Counted from the first letter of the stretch, positions 26,301 to 34,907 are shown. The stretch: 64,000 bases of DNA from Dokdonella_A sp044227025 (GCF_044227025.1 NZ_JBGAFX010000007.1:62001-126000), one strand, 5' to 3'. The notes: a model not told the origin generated them from the letters alone. Made by a program: numbers and translations.

Positions 26301-29300
26301 GCGCAACTGCCCGACTCCAGTGCGCTCACCGCGCGCATGATGGCATTGCGCGATGCACTGCCGGAGCCCGAAGCGTCGCTGGCCTGGTACACCGATGACC
26401 CTGATCTGCATCGTCCGACGTCGTCGGCGACGTCTGCGTCCGCGCTCGGCGGCGACGTGGCTGCGCCATCGGTTGGACATGATGCGGGCGAGATGGACCG
26501 CTGGCTGAGCGATGCCGCCCAGCTGGATCTGCCGGAGGAGCTGCCGCCGCAGGCGCAGATTCCCGACGATCTCGCGGCCGCCCTTGCGGAATTCGAGAAG
26601 ATGCCGAGCGCGCCGGCCAGTCGTCCGGAAACGTCGGCGGCTGCCGATGCGTCGTTCGACTCGATGCCGGGCGAACTGCAGATGGAGGAGATCTCGCTCG
26701 AGGCTCCCGACTACGTCGTCGAACAAGAGCCGGAAGCGCCGATCACGTTGTCGGACGACGAGACGGTCGAATTGGCCTCAATGCCGGAATTCGTGGTCGA
26801 GGCCCCGGTCGATGTCGAGCATTCGTTGCCCGTCGCCGAGCCGGAGTCGCAACCGCCGCCACCACCTGTCGCGCCCGCGGTCCCCGAAGTCGCCAGCGTG
26901 TCCGTTGCCGCGCCGGCGCCCCTCATCCCGCCGGCCAAGGTCGAAACGCCGCGTGCGGCCGAACCGCCAAAGGCGGCGCCGATCGCGCACGCACCGTTGG
27001 CTGGGCATGAGGCGCCCGCGTTGTCGGAAGACGTGCAGCCTGATGGTCCGCTCGAGGCCACCGATGCGGATGACGACCTGCTCGACATCTTCGTCACGGA
27101 GAGTGAGGACATCCTCGACCACGCCGATTCGGTCGTGGCCGGACTGCGCGAGTCGCCGCACGAGCGCAGCCATATCGTCTCGTTGCAGCGTGACCTGCAT
27201 ACGTTGAAGGGTGGCGCGCGCATGGCCGGCCTGGCACCGATCGGCGACCTCAGCCATGCGATGGAATCGCTGGTCGATGCGGTCGGCGACGGACGCCTGT
27301 CGGTGGATCGCGTCGCCGTCGAGTCGCTCGAGCGCGGCTTCGACCGGCTGCACGTGCTGGTCCAGCGCGTGTCGCAGCGTCGTGCGATCGCGATGCCGAT
27401 GCATGCGATCACGCGCTTCGAGGATCTGGTGGCCGGCAAGAACCTCAGCGCAGCGGTCTCCGCTCCCGATGCGGTTGCTGGCCCCGCGGCGGAAACGGCA
27501 AGCCCCGCCGCAGCCGCACCGGCTCAGCCGGCGCGACCGGCGCCGGCACCGCGCCACCTGACCGCGATGGACCAGGAAGAAGTGGTCCACGCGCCGCAGG
27601 AAATGATCCGCGTACGCTCGGAATTGCTCGATTCGCTGGTGAACTTCGCCGGCGAGGTTTCGATCTACCGTTCGCGCCTGGAACAGCAGATCGCGAACTT
27701 CCGCTTCAACCTGGTTGAATTCGAACAGACCGTCAGCCGACTGCGTGAACAGCTGCGCAAGCTTGAAATCGAAACCGAAGCGCAGATCATCGCGCGCTAC
27801 CAGCGCGAGCAGCATGACAGTTCGAGCACGTTCGATCCGCTCGAGCTCGATCGCTTCTCGCAGTTGCAGCAGCTGTCGCGCGCACTCGGCGAGTCGGTCT
27901 CGGATCTGGTGTCCATCCAGGGCATCCTCGACGAACAGACGCGCCAGTCCGAAACCCTGCTGCTGCAGCAGTCGCGCGTGAGCTCGGAGTTGCAGGAAGG
28001 TCTCATGCGCACGCGCATGGTGCCGTTCGACTCGCTCGTGCCGAACCTGCGCCGCACCCTGCGGCAGGCGGCGCAGGAAGTCGGCAAGCGCGCCCAGCTC
28101 AAGGTCGACGGCGCACACGGAGAAATGGACCGCAACCTGCTCGAGCGCATGAAGGCGCCGTTCGAGCACATGCTGCGCAACGCACTCGCGCACGGCATCG
28201 AGAAGCCGGACGAGCGCACCGCCGGCGGCAAACCGCCCGAAGGCACGGTCAACATTGCGGTCAGTCGCGAGGCGACCGAAGTCGTGCTGCGCATCACCGA
28301 CGACGGGCGCGGCATGGACCGCGACGCGATCCGCCGCAAGGCGATCGACCGTGGTCTGCTCAAGCCCGAAGCGCAACTGTCAGATCGCGATCTGTACGGT
28401 TTCATCCTCGAAACCGGGTTCTCGACCGCCGAGCAGGTCACCCAGCTCGCGGGTCGTGGCGTCGGCATGGACGTCGTCAACAACGAGATCAAGCAGCTCG
28501 GCGGTTCGCTGACGATCGACTCGACGCGCGGCAAGGGCTCGCAGTTCACGATCCGCCTGCCGTTCACGCTGGCAGTGACCCAGGCGATCCTGGTCAAGCT
28601 CGGCGAGAGCAGCTACGCGATCCCGATGTCGTCGGTTCAGGGCGTAGCGCGCATCGCACGCGACGATCTGGAAAAGCGCATCGCCGATGGCAACCCGAAA
28701 CATGCCTATGCGGGCGAGGAATACGTCATCTACGAGCTGTCGCAACTGCTCGGCGTGCCACGCCCGCGCGTGGCCAGCGACGATACCCAGGTGCCGTTGC
28801 TGATGACGCGTACCGGCGACCAGCGCGCCGCAGTGCGCATCGACGGCGTGGTGGGTTCGCGCGAAATCGTCGTCAAGTCGGTCGGTCCGCAGGTCAGTTC
28901 GGTGCCGGGCATTTTCGGCGCGACGATCATGGGCGACGGTTCGGTCGTGATGATTCTCGATCTCGCCCCGCTGGTGCGTCGCCTGGCCGCACTGCGCGCG
29001 CGCATCGACGCGGGCACGGTCGAGGAACTGCCGGCCTTCATGGCGCCGGAGCCGGTGCAACCGGTCGACGTGCGCACCAAGCCGCTGGTCATGGTCGTGG
29101 ACGACTCGATCACCATGCGCAAGGTCACCACGCGCGTGCTCGAACGCGCCGACTTCGAGGTTCACACCGCGAAGGACGGCCTCGATGCGCTCGAGAAGTT
29201 GCAGGACACGGTGCCCGACATCATGCTGCTCGACATCGAGATGCCGCGCATGGACGGCTACGAGCTGGCGACCTACATGCGCAACGACTCGCGCCTGCGC

Positions 29301-29453
29301 AAGGTGCCGATCATCATGATCACGTCGCGCACCGGCGAGAAACATCGCCAGCGCGCACTCGAAATCGGCGTCGAACGCTATCTCGGAAAGCCCTACCAGG
29401 AAGACGACCTGCTGCGTCAGGTGCAGGAAGTGCTGAGGCGCGAACGTGTCTAG
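23334..29453 (+). CDS. chpA: Chemotaxis hybrid histidine kinase ChpA (PilL)
   Basis: A 2039-residue CheA-like kinase controlling twitching motility. An N-terminal FimL/ChpA-type helical region carries a degenerate phosphotransfer site (His51, lacking the following Lys). Recognisable HPt sites follow: His742 in FHTLKGSGR, His928 in VHTLNGAIA (Lys replaced by Asn) and His1289 in LHTLKGGARMAG. A proline/acid-rich linker separates the second and third. Then come the dimerisation region, the ATPase domain (HMLRNALAHGIE near 1613, DDGRGMD near 1655), a CheW domain (about 1740-1880) and a C-terminal receiver with phospho-acceptor Asp1967 in LLDIEMPRMDGYE. P. aeruginosa ChpA is longer (about 2470) with more HPt/Xpt sites. 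The stop overlaps the chpB start. Confidence 0.96.
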   Translation: MKLYDDGEFTALNWVKPALDATLAQAREALETYVDEPDNRALMRVCAEHLHQVQGTLRMVELYGAAMVVENMERLAEGLVTDSVKQRDEGYSVLMRGMVQLPDYLERLQSGHKDIPIVLLPLLNDLRAVRGENLLSESALFSPDLALPLPEAAAGSAVALPQNELRAQALRLRLAFQAALLKWFRDSSAGEHLRRLIEVLDRLRSISHGVEARRLWWIAAGVIESAESGELDPTVAVKLLFGRVDREIHRFAEVGEGGFAARAPRELTKNLLYYVAHAGSTGSAPLGERSALIRRTYRLDTLLPTQSELQHAQGSMTGRNKNLLGTVSAAIKDDLVRVKEALDIFLRGHSTDASELAAQADVLNRVGDTLGMLGLGVPRRVVGEQREIIEEMSQQRRPVDEGSLLDVAGALLYVEASLDDHIERLGDGGEGEAGSTSELELPKAEVRKILDALMREAAVNIQQAKQDIIAFIESPWDHQRVQQIPRLLEEIAGALRMLGLANAGELMTALVRFVEVELIAHKRVPTAEQMDKLADALAAIEYYLEATREQRRNRDKILDVARESLESLGYWPLPPAEVREMPAPKPAPLAHEQVPAAQTFRAATDEPRGEPAILADTASLGVPTIDVLPGRDLNDLVVGEARTPEQAAHDLSGLKLAQTGATDAVEEHWIEIEEEIEEEVPAGEQSLAGFEGSAGEEIDDDIRDVFLEEVEEEIANLTKQLPVWKRDVTNFEELKPLRRSFHTLKGSGRLVGALTLGEFSWKVENLLNRVLDRTIVPGDAVLALVDKAMGALPALLAALRGDNSAHANISGIMDAADRIAAGEDAYVPAASGGTRTERRVVRRRVPAPQREMPTLHDDIVSAPSFASDEQVVRTSGQVIAGPLPNIDPVLFDILQSEVAAHLGVADEYLANCTPTPVRASESLLRAVHTLNGAIAMVDIPSIGNVLAPLETYIKRLRAADTLPGADGIAAMRDTVALTRDVMHRLESGNAQLPDSSALTARMMALRDALPEPEASLAWYTDDPDLHRPTSSATSASALGGDVAAPSVGHDAGEMDRWLSDAAQLDLPEELPPQAQIPDDLAAALAEFEKMPSAPASRPETSAAADASFDSMPGELQMEEISLEAPDYVVEQEPEAPITLSDDETVELASMPEFVVEAPVDVEHSLPVAEPESQPPPPPVAPAVPEVASVSVAAPAPLIPPAKVETPRAAEPPKAAPIAHAPLAGHEAPALSEDVQPDGPLEATDADDDLLDIFVTESEDILDHADSVVAGLRESPHERSHIVSLQRDLHTLKGGARMAGLAPIGDLSHAMESLVDAVGDGRLSVDRVAVESLERGFDRLHVLVQRVSQRRAIAMPMHAITRFEDLVAGKNLSAAVSAPDAVAGPAAETASPAAAAPAQPARPAPAPRHLTAMDQEEVVHAPQEMIRVRSELLDSLVNFAGEVSIYRSRLEQQIANFRFNLVEFEQTVSRLREQLRKLEIETEAQIIARYQREQHDSSSTFDPLELDRFSQLQQLSRALGESVSDLVSIQGILDEQTRQSETLLLQQSRVSSELQEGLMRTRMVPFDSLVPNLRRTLRQAAQEVGKRAQLKVDGAHGEMDRNLLERMKAPFEHMLRNALAHGIEKPDERTAGGKPPEGTVNIAVSREATEVVLRITDDGRGMDRDAIRRKAIDRGLLKPEAQLSDRDLYGFILETGFSTAEQVTQLAGRGVGMDVVNNEIKQLGGSLTIDSTRGKGSQFTIRLPFTLAVTQAILVKLGESSYAIPMSSVQGVARIARDDLEKRIADGNPKHAYAGEEYVIYELSQLLGVPRPRVASDDTQVPLLMTRTGDQRAAVRIDGVVGSREIVVKSVGPQVSSVPGIFGATIMGDGSVVMILDLAPLVRRLAALRARIDAGTVEELPAFMAPEPVQPVDVRTKPLVMVVDDSITMRKVTTRVLERADFEVHTAKDGLDALEKLQDTVPDIMLLDIEMPRMDGYELATYMRNDSRLRKVPIIMITSRTGEKHRQRALEIGVERYLGKPYQEDDLLRQVQEVLRRERV

Positions 29454-31158
29454 TCCATCTGCCATGCCGGTTGCACTGTTGTACCAATCCGCTGCGCAGT
29501 CGCGGCATGTGCGCGAAACCCTCGTCGCGATCGGAACGCCGATCGCCTATGAGGCCGTCGCGGGCGCGCTGGATGCCGACGCCCTCGCACGATCGCGCGC
29601 GAGCGTCGTCGTGGTGAACCTCGAAGACGAGGACGATCCGGGCCTGGATGCGGTGTACGCGCTGCTCGACGATGCTCGCTATACCGTGATCTTCAACGAC
29701 AGCGGCGTTAGCAGCGGCCTGTCCGGCTGGGACCATGCGCGCTGGGTGCGCCACCTGTCGGCGAAGGTGCTCGGCGATGCCGATCTCGACCCGCCGCGAC
29801 CCGCCGGCGCAGAGCCCGTGCCGGCGCGTGCGAAGGTGCCCGCCCAGGTCGCGCCTGCCGTGGCGGAAGCCGTCGTGGCGGAAAAGCCAGCCATGGCGAT
29901 CGAATCCGAACCGGTCGAAGTGCCACCGGCTGCTCCACCGCAACCCGAGTTCGATCCGACCGAATTCATCGACCTGCTTCAAGAAGCGGCGCCCTCCGAT
30001 CCGCTTCAGGGGGGCACCGAAAAGGTGCTGCCGACGATCGACATCGATGGCATCGACGGCAACCTCGAGCTTTCCGGCATCGACGATCTGCTCGCCGATT
30101 TCGAGGTGAGGGCGCCAGAACCGATGATCGAACTGGATTCGGTCGACGAATTCATCGTCGACATCGCGCCCGAGGATGTCCCGGTCGCCGCCGGAATCCG
30201 TTCGAGCGAGCCAGTGGCGGAACCCTCCGCCGCGATGGAACTGCCAGCAGGCTTTGACCTCGACTTCGACCTGGACGAAGTCGTTGGCACTGCGGCGCCG
30301 GCGCCGCCACCGGCGAAGCCGGCGATCGGCGCTCTGGCTGATTCGTGGTCTCTGGAGGACCTCACCGAAGAGGCGGCGCCCGCACCGGTCCCGACCGGTC
30401 CGGCACAGTTCGGCATCGAAAAGGTCAGCGCCAGCGATTACCTTGCGCCGGAAGGCGGCGACGAAGCGAAGCAACCGCCGATTCCATCGTTGTCGGAGCT
30501 GTCGCTCGAACTGATTCCGCTGGAAGAAGCGGTCTCGCCGACGCGCGAAACCCTCGATCACGAGAACTGGTTCGACCCCGATTCGGTCAAGGCGAAGATC
30601 CAGGCCGTGTGGGTGCTCGGCGCATCGGTCGGCGGCCCGGAATCAGTGCGCGAATTCCTGTCGGAATTCCCGCGCGACTATCCTGCGCTGTTCCTGCTCG
30701 CGCAGCATCTGGGCGACGAATTCGTCGACATGATGGCGAAACAACTCGGGCGCGCGACGCAGATGACGGTGCGCACGCCTGCGCATGGCGAGCGGGTGGC
30801 GCACGGCGAAATCATCATCGTGCCCAACTCGCACCGGCTGCAAGTCGATCCGATGGGCGTGGTCCTGCTCGAGAAAAACACCAGCGAAGCGGCCTACCGC
30901 CCGTCGATCGACCGCGTGATCGAGGATGTCGCGAACCGCTACGGCGAGCAAGCCGGTGCGATCGTGTTCTCGGGCATGTCCGACGACGCGGTCGCGGGCT
31001 GCCGCCATCTGGTCGAGAAAGGTGGCAAGGTCTACGCGCAGTCGCCGGAAAGCTGTGTGGTCAGCACGATGGTCGACGGCGTGAAAGAGGCGGGCCTCGT
31101 CAGTTTCGAGGGAACGCCGAAGGAACTGGCAGCCAAGCTGATGGCGGAACGTACATGA
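29446..31158 (+). CDS. chpB: CheB-type methylesterase ChpB with long acidic linker
   Basis: A 570-residue protein (GTG start overlapping the chpA stop by 8 bp; an ATG at 29464 is the alternative). Residues 1-115 resemble a degenerate receiver domain. Residues 120 to about 380 are a proline/acid-rich, low-complexity linker. The C-terminal methylesterase domain (about 385-570) has Ser394 in GASVGGPES, His421 in AQHLG and Asp514 in GMSDDA, the catalytic triad of CheB. It should demethylate PilJ. A matching methyltransferase (PilK) is not in the cluster. The linker makes it clearly longer than the usual CheB of about 350 residues. Confidence 0.9.
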   Translation: MSSPSAMPVALLYQSAAQSRHVRETLVAIGTPIAYEAVAGALDADALARSRASVVVVNLEDEDDPGLDAVYALLDDARYTVIFNDSGVSSGLSGWDHARWVRHLSAKVLGDADLDPPRPAGAEPVPARAKVPAQVAPAVAEAVVAEKPAMAIESEPVEVPPAAPPQPEFDPTEFIDLLQEAAPSDPLQGGTEKVLPTIDIDGIDGNLELSGIDDLLADFEVRAPEPMIELDSVDEFIVDIAPEDVPVAAGIRSSEPVAEPSAAMELPAGFDLDFDLDEVVGTAAPAPPPAKPAIGALADSWSLEDLTEEAAPAPVPTGPAQFGIEKVSASDYLAPEGGDEAKQPPIPSLSELSLELIPLEEAVSPTRETLDHENWFDPDSVKAKIQAVWVLGASVGGPESVREFLSEFPRDYPALFLLAQHLGDEFVDMMAKQLGRATQMTVRTPAHGERVAHGEIIIVPNSHRLQVDPMGVVLLEKNTSEAAYRPSIDRVIEDVANRYGEQAGAIVFSGMSDDAVAGCRHLVEKGGKVYAQSPESCVVSTMVDGVKEAGLVSFEGTPKELAAKLMAERT

Positions 31159-31230
31159 GGGGCGGAGCGCACGCGCTTCGCTGATCCGATGCAGGCGCGT
31201 TCCGCCGGAACGCGTCGAAGGGGACAAGAG

Positions 31231-31695
31231 ATGGCTGAACTACCACGCGAAATCCGCGGCGTCATGGTGCCGATCACCGACGGTCGCGTACTGCTGCCGA
31301 ACGCGACCGTCGCCGAAGTGATCAGCTACACCAAGCCGGAGACGATTCCGAATGCGCCGGCATGGCTGCTCGGTCGCCTGCCGTGGCGTGGCTGGCGCCT
31401 GCCGCTGTTCTCGTTCCCGGTCCTCACCGGTCAACTTGCCGAGGAAAGCCGGACGAATGCCCGCGTCGCCGTGTTGAAGGCGCTGGGCAACAATTCCGGC
31501 ATGCCGTTCATCGCGCTGCTCGCGCAGGGCTTCCCGCGCCTGACGACAATCACCCAGGAACTGCTGATCCAGACCAGCGACGAGCATCCGCATGCCCCTG
31601 GCGTGCGCGCCGAAGTGCTGGTGCGCGACGACCGCGCAATCATCCCGGACCTCGATGCCATCGAAGAGATGGTCGCGCGCGCGCTCGCGGTGTAG
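31231..31695 (+). CDS. chpC: CheW-like adaptor ChpC
   Basis: A 154-residue CheW-related protein, last gene of the Pil-Chp operon. It begins EIRGVMVPITDGRVLLPNATVAEVISY and contains WLLGRLPWRGWRLPLFSF, the ChpC variant of the CheW fold. In Pseudomonas ChpC is thought to link additional chemoreceptors to ChpA. The ATG at 31231 follows GGGGACAAGAG. It lies 72 bp after chpB and converges with an RDD-family gene 29 bp downstream, which marks the operon end. ChpD and ChpE are absent. Confidence 0.88.
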   Translation: MAELPREIRGVMVPITDGRVLLPNATVAEVISYTKPETIPNAPAWLLGRLPWRGWRLPLFSFPVLTGQLAEESRTNARVAVLKALGNNSGMPFIALLAQGFPRLTTITQELLIQTSDEHPHAPGVRAEVLVRDDRAIIPDLDAIEEMVARALAV

Positions 31696-31724
31696 GCGTT
31701 CGACTTCGCGCCTTCGTCGGCGCT

Positions 31725-32159
31725 TCAGCGCTCGATCCGCACCAGCTCGCTGCGCGCGATGATGTCGTGCCAGGCGCGGCCTCGGCGATCAAACAGGCAC
31801 CACGCGAAGCCGAGGCCGAATGCGAGCAGCGACACCAGCGCCAGCGAAAACCTCAGCAGAGCACGCGGCCATGGCAGCGCTCGACCCTCCGTCGACACCA
31901 CCCGCGTGCGCCACGCGCGCATGCCGATGGTCTGGCCGCCGCGCGACCAGGAAGCAACGAAGTAGGTCGCGGTCACCGCGAACAGGGCCATCTGCAGCAG
32001 CGCGCGCCATGTTGCTGGCGGATGCGCCGCGTCGACGTCGCCGTGCGCGATGAGCATCGCGAGTGCGGCCGTCAGCATCCACAGGCCGATCAGCGGGAAC
32101 AGGTCGTAGACGACAGCGGCGGCGCGCAGCCACAGGGAAGCAGGTGTTGCCGAAGGCAT
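31725..32159 (-). CDS. RDD family membrane protein
   Basis: A 144-residue protein with the RDD signature region LRAAAVVYDLFPLIGLWML at the start and about three membrane spans (near 15-37, 54-70 and 104-122), followed by the typical C-terminal WHDIIARSELV. RDD proteins are small inner-membrane proteins of mostly unknown function; some have been linked to ion exchange. It lies alone on the minus strand between chpC and xerD, each of which is on the plus strand. Confidence 0.8.
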   Translation of the reverse strand: MPSATPASLWLRAAAVVYDLFPLIGLWMLTAALAMLIAHGDVDAAHPPATWRALLQMALFAVTATYFVASWSRGGQTIGMRAWRTRVVSTEGRALPWPRALLRFSLALVSLLAFGLGFAWCLFDRRGRAWHDIIARSELVRIER

Positions 32160-32240
32160 GATCGCGGGGTGCGGAAGTGACGGAGCCTAGCGTCGCGGTT
32201 TAGGCTCGACCGCGCAAGCCGAACAACCACGGGATGAGCC

Positions 32241-33224
32241 TTGCCCAAGCGTTCGATCGAAGTCGCAACTCCGTCGCCCCGCAAGCGCGGGCGTCCGCCC
32301 CCGCCCGCGGTGCAAGGCGCGGATGGCGCCCTGATCGCATTCTTTCTCGAACGCGCATGGTCGGAGCTGGGTCTCGCCGACAACACGCTCGCCGGCTACC
32401 GGCGTGACCTCGAAGGCTATGCGCGCTGGCTCGCCGCTGCGGGAAGATCGCTCGCGAACGCCGATCGCGAATCGTTGCAGCGCTACCTCGGCGCGCGCGC
32501 GCGCTCGGGCGGCCGCACTGGTGCCGGATATCGCGCCCGCTCGAATGCGCGACTGCTCTCGGCGCTGCGCCATTTCCATCGCCTGCTGGTGCGCGAGGGG
32601 CGGCTTGTCGCCGATCCGACCCTGCTGGTCGATGCGCCGAAGTTGCCGCGTAGCCTGCCCAAGGCGTTGTCTGAATCCGAGATCGACAGCCTTTTGCGCG
32701 TTCCTCCCGATACGCCGCTCGGCCTGCGCGATCGCGCCATGCTCGAACTCATGTATGCGACCGGTCTGCGCGTGAGCGAACTGGTCGGCATCACCGCGGC
32801 GCAGGTGAATCTGCGCCAGGGAGTGTTGCGCGTGCTCGGCAAGGGCGGCAAGGAACGCCTGGTGCCGCTTGGCGAAGAGGCAGCGCATTGGCTGCAGCGC
32901 TATGTCGCGGATGCGCGCCCGCTGCTGCTCAAGGGCGGCCGCAGCGACGCGCTGTTCGTCAGCAACCGGCGCGCTGCAATGACGCGGCAGATGTTCTGGA
33001 CGCTGGTGCGCAAGCACGCGCTGGTCGCCGGAATCCCGGCCACGCGCATCTCGCCGCATGTGCTGCGCCACTCGTTCGCCACCCATCTGCTCAACCATGG
33101 CGCCGACCTGCGCGCGCTGCAGCTCATGCTCGGCCACACCTCTCTGTCGACCACGCAGATCTACACCCTGGTCGCGAAGGAGGGGCTCAAACGCCTGCAC
33201 GCGCGCCACCACCCGCGGGGCTGA
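32241..33224 (+). CDS. xerD: Tyrosine recombinase XerD
   Basis: A 327-residue site-specific recombinase that resolves chromosome dimers at dif with XerC. The N-terminal SAM-like core-binding domain (about 25-115) is followed by the catalytic domain with Arg177 in ATGLRVSEL, Lys in GKGGKERLVPLG, the HVLRHSFATHLLNHGADLR box, GHTSLSTTQIY with the nucleophile Tyr308, and the XerD-like end HARHHPRG. The start is a TTG at 32241, and the basic, proline-rich first 22 residues are poorly conserved, so a start a few codons further in is possible. Genes for disulphide isomerases follow, as in the common xerD-dsbC order. Confidence 0.94.
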   Translation: MPKRSIEVATPSPRKRGRPPPPAVQGADGALIAFFLERAWSELGLADNTLAGYRRDLEGYARWLAAAGRSLANADRESLQRYLGARARSGGRTGAGYRARSNARLLSALRHFHRLLVREGRLVADPTLLVDAPKLPRSLPKALSESEIDSLLRVPPDTPLGLRDRAMLELMYATGLRVSELVGITAAQVNLRQGVLRVLGKGGKERLVPLGEEAAHWLQRYVADARPLLLKGGRSDALFVSNRRAAMTRQMFWTLVRKHALVAGIPATRISPHVLRHSFATHLLNHGADLRALQLMLGHTSLSTTQIYTLVAKEGLKRLHARHHPRG

Positions 33225-33362
33225 CCTGCGCCCGGGAGCTGCTTCACTGTTCGCCGGCGGCCGCGCATGCCAGAATCCGTCGTTGGTCCCGGGAACCTTG
33301 GCGCCCGTCGCAGGGTCTTTCCTCCCGGCTGCTGGCGCGGCGCAAGCTGATCGCCCCTGCTC

Positions 33363-33377
33363 CGGTCCTTCGGACCG
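33363..33377 (+). terminator. Short hairpin before dsbC, possible xerD terminator
   Basis: CGGTCC-TTC-GGACCG followed by ATTCCTTTTC. The stem is only 6 bp and the T-run interrupted, so termination would be weak. It is located 139 bp after xerD and 26 bp before the first dsbC-like gene. Confidence 0.3.
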
Positions 33378-33402
33378 ATTCCTTTTCACGCGCGAGGTCT
33401 TC

Positions 33403-34143
33403 ATGCGTTTTCCGCTATTTGCAACCGGCCTGCTGCTGGCCACCGGGGTGTTTGCCGCGACGCCCGAAGAGACGGTCCGCCAGGCGACGGTGCAATTCGC
33501 GCCGAATGTGAAGGTCGAGGCGGTGCAGGAATCGCCGGTGCCCGGCTTCTACGAGGCCATCGTCGGTGGCGAATTCGTCTACGTCAGCAAGGACGGCCGC
33601 TACATGCTGAACGGGCGGGCGTTCGACGTCGCCGGCAAGCGCGACATGACCGAGGCCTCGCGCGCGAAGGTGCGTCAGACGGCACTCGCGAAGATCGGCC
33701 CGGACAAGCGCATCGTCTTCGCGCCGCAGGCGCCGTTGGCAACCAGGCACACCGTCACCGTGTTCACCGATGTCGATTGCCCGTTCTGCCGGCGCTTCCA
33801 CGAGCAGATCGCGCAGTACAACGCGAAGGGCATCGCGGTCGATTATCTGTTCTTCCCGTTGTCGATTCATCCCGGCGCGGACAAGAAGGCCGAGGCCGTA
33901 TGGTGCTCCAAGGATCGTCCGGGCGCGTTCACGCGCGCGATGGCCGGACAGGATCCGGGCAAGGCGACGTGTCCGAATCCGGTGGCGGAGCTGAGCGAGC
34001 TCGCACAGGCGATCGGCATCGGCGGCACGCCGACCATGCTCGCCGCGGACGGCACCGCGATTCCGTCGCAGGTTGCGATGTCGCCGGACCGCCTCGCGGT
34101 CGAACTCGATCGCATGGCGCAAGCCAGCGTCGCCAAGAATTGA
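33403..34143 (+). CDS. dsbC: DsbC-like thiol:disulphide isomerase, CPFC active site
   Basis: A 246-residue periplasmic protein with a signal peptide (first about 18 residues, ending GVFA), an N-terminal dimerisation domain (about 20-90) and a thioredoxin-fold catalytic domain with FTDVDCPFCRRFH (Cys126 and Cys129). The cis-Pro loop reads GGTPTML near residue 211. A second cysteine pair (AVWC and ATCP) is conserved with DsbC. It should isomerise wrong disulphides in exported proteins and be kept reduced by DsbD. The active site is CPFC rather than the CGYC of classical DsbC and of its downstream neighbour. It lies in tandem with that paralogue 11 bp away. Confidence 0.88.
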   Translation: MRFPLFATGLLLATGVFAATPEETVRQATVQFAPNVKVEAVQESPVPGFYEAIVGGEFVYVSKDGRYMLNGRAFDVAGKRDMTEASRAKVRQTALAKIGPDKRIVFAPQAPLATRHTVTVFTDVDCPFCRRFHEQIAQYNAKGIAVDYLFFPLSIHPGADKKAEAVWCSKDRPGAFTRAMAGQDPGKATCPNPVAELSELAQAIGIGGTPTMLAADGTAIPSQVAMSPDRLAVELDRMAQASVAKN

Positions 34144-34154
34144 GGATGCATGTC

Positions 34155-34907
34155 ATGAATCGATTCCAGCAGGCAGGCACCGCGCTTGCCGCAATTCTCG
34201 CCTTCCACGGCGTTGGCCATGCCGCCGAATCGGCTGCCGATGCCGCCGCGCGCAAGGCGCTGAGCGAACTCGTGCCGCAAGCGAAGATCGACGCGATCGA
34301 GCAGGCGCCGCTTCCCGGCTACCGCCAGGTCATCGTCGGCGGCCAGATGGTTTACGTCAGTGATGACGGCAAGTACCTGTTGCAGGGTTCGCTGTTCGAC
34401 ACCAAGAGCAAGCGTGACCTCACCGCAACGCGTCTCGCGGTCGACACCAAGCACAAGGTCGATGCGGTGCCCGAAGACAAGCGCATCGTGTTCGCGCCGT
34501 CCGGCAAGCCGAAGTACAAGGTCACGGTGTTCACCGACATCGATTGCGGCTACTGCCGCAAGCTGCACTCGCAGATCGCCGAGTACAACCAGCGTGGCAT
34601 CGAAATCGACTATCTGTTCTTCCCACGCAGCGGCATCGGCACGCCGTCGTACGACAAGGCGGTCTCGGTGTGGTGCGCCAAGGATCGCAAGGCCGCGTTC
34701 ACCGCCGCCAAGGCGGGCGCCAATCCGGCACCGCTGAAGTGCGACAACCCGGTGGCCGACCAGTTCACGCTCGGCACCAAGGTCGGTGTCGACGCGACAC
34801 CGACGGTACTGGCCCCGGATGGCACGCGCATCGGCGGCTACCTGCCGCCGGATGAGATGCTCGCGCGGCTGCAGGCCGTCAGCGCTCCGGCGCTTGCCGG
34901 CAACTAG
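34155..34907 (+). CDS. dsbC: DsbC-like thiol:disulphide isomerase, CGYC active site
   Basis: A 250-residue second disulphide isomerase. A signal peptide ending GHAAES is followed by a DsbC N-terminal domain and a thioredoxin fold with FTDIDCGYCRKLH (Cys131 and Cys134), the classical DsbC active site. Further matches to the family are EYNQRGIEIDYLFFPRSG, VWCAKDRK, LKCDNPV and the cis-Pro loop DATPTVL. The ATG at 34155 is preferred to the one at 34146 because GAGG lies at a proper distance before it. Close similarity to the preceding gene indicates tandem duplication followed by active-site divergence. Of the pair, this is the better orthologue of E. coli DsbC. Confidence 0.92.
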   Translation: MNRFQQAGTALAAILAFHGVGHAAESAADAAARKALSELVPQAKIDAIEQAPLPGYRQVIVGGQMVYVSDDGKYLLQGSLFDTKSKRDLTATRLAVDTKHKVDAVPEDKRIVFAPSGKPKYKVTVFTDIDCGYCRKLHSQIAEYNQRGIEIDYLFFPRSGIGTPSYDKAVSVWCAKDRKAAFTAAKAGANPAPLKCDNPVADQFTLGTKVGVDATPTVLAPDGTRIGGYLPPDEMLARLQAVSAPALAGN

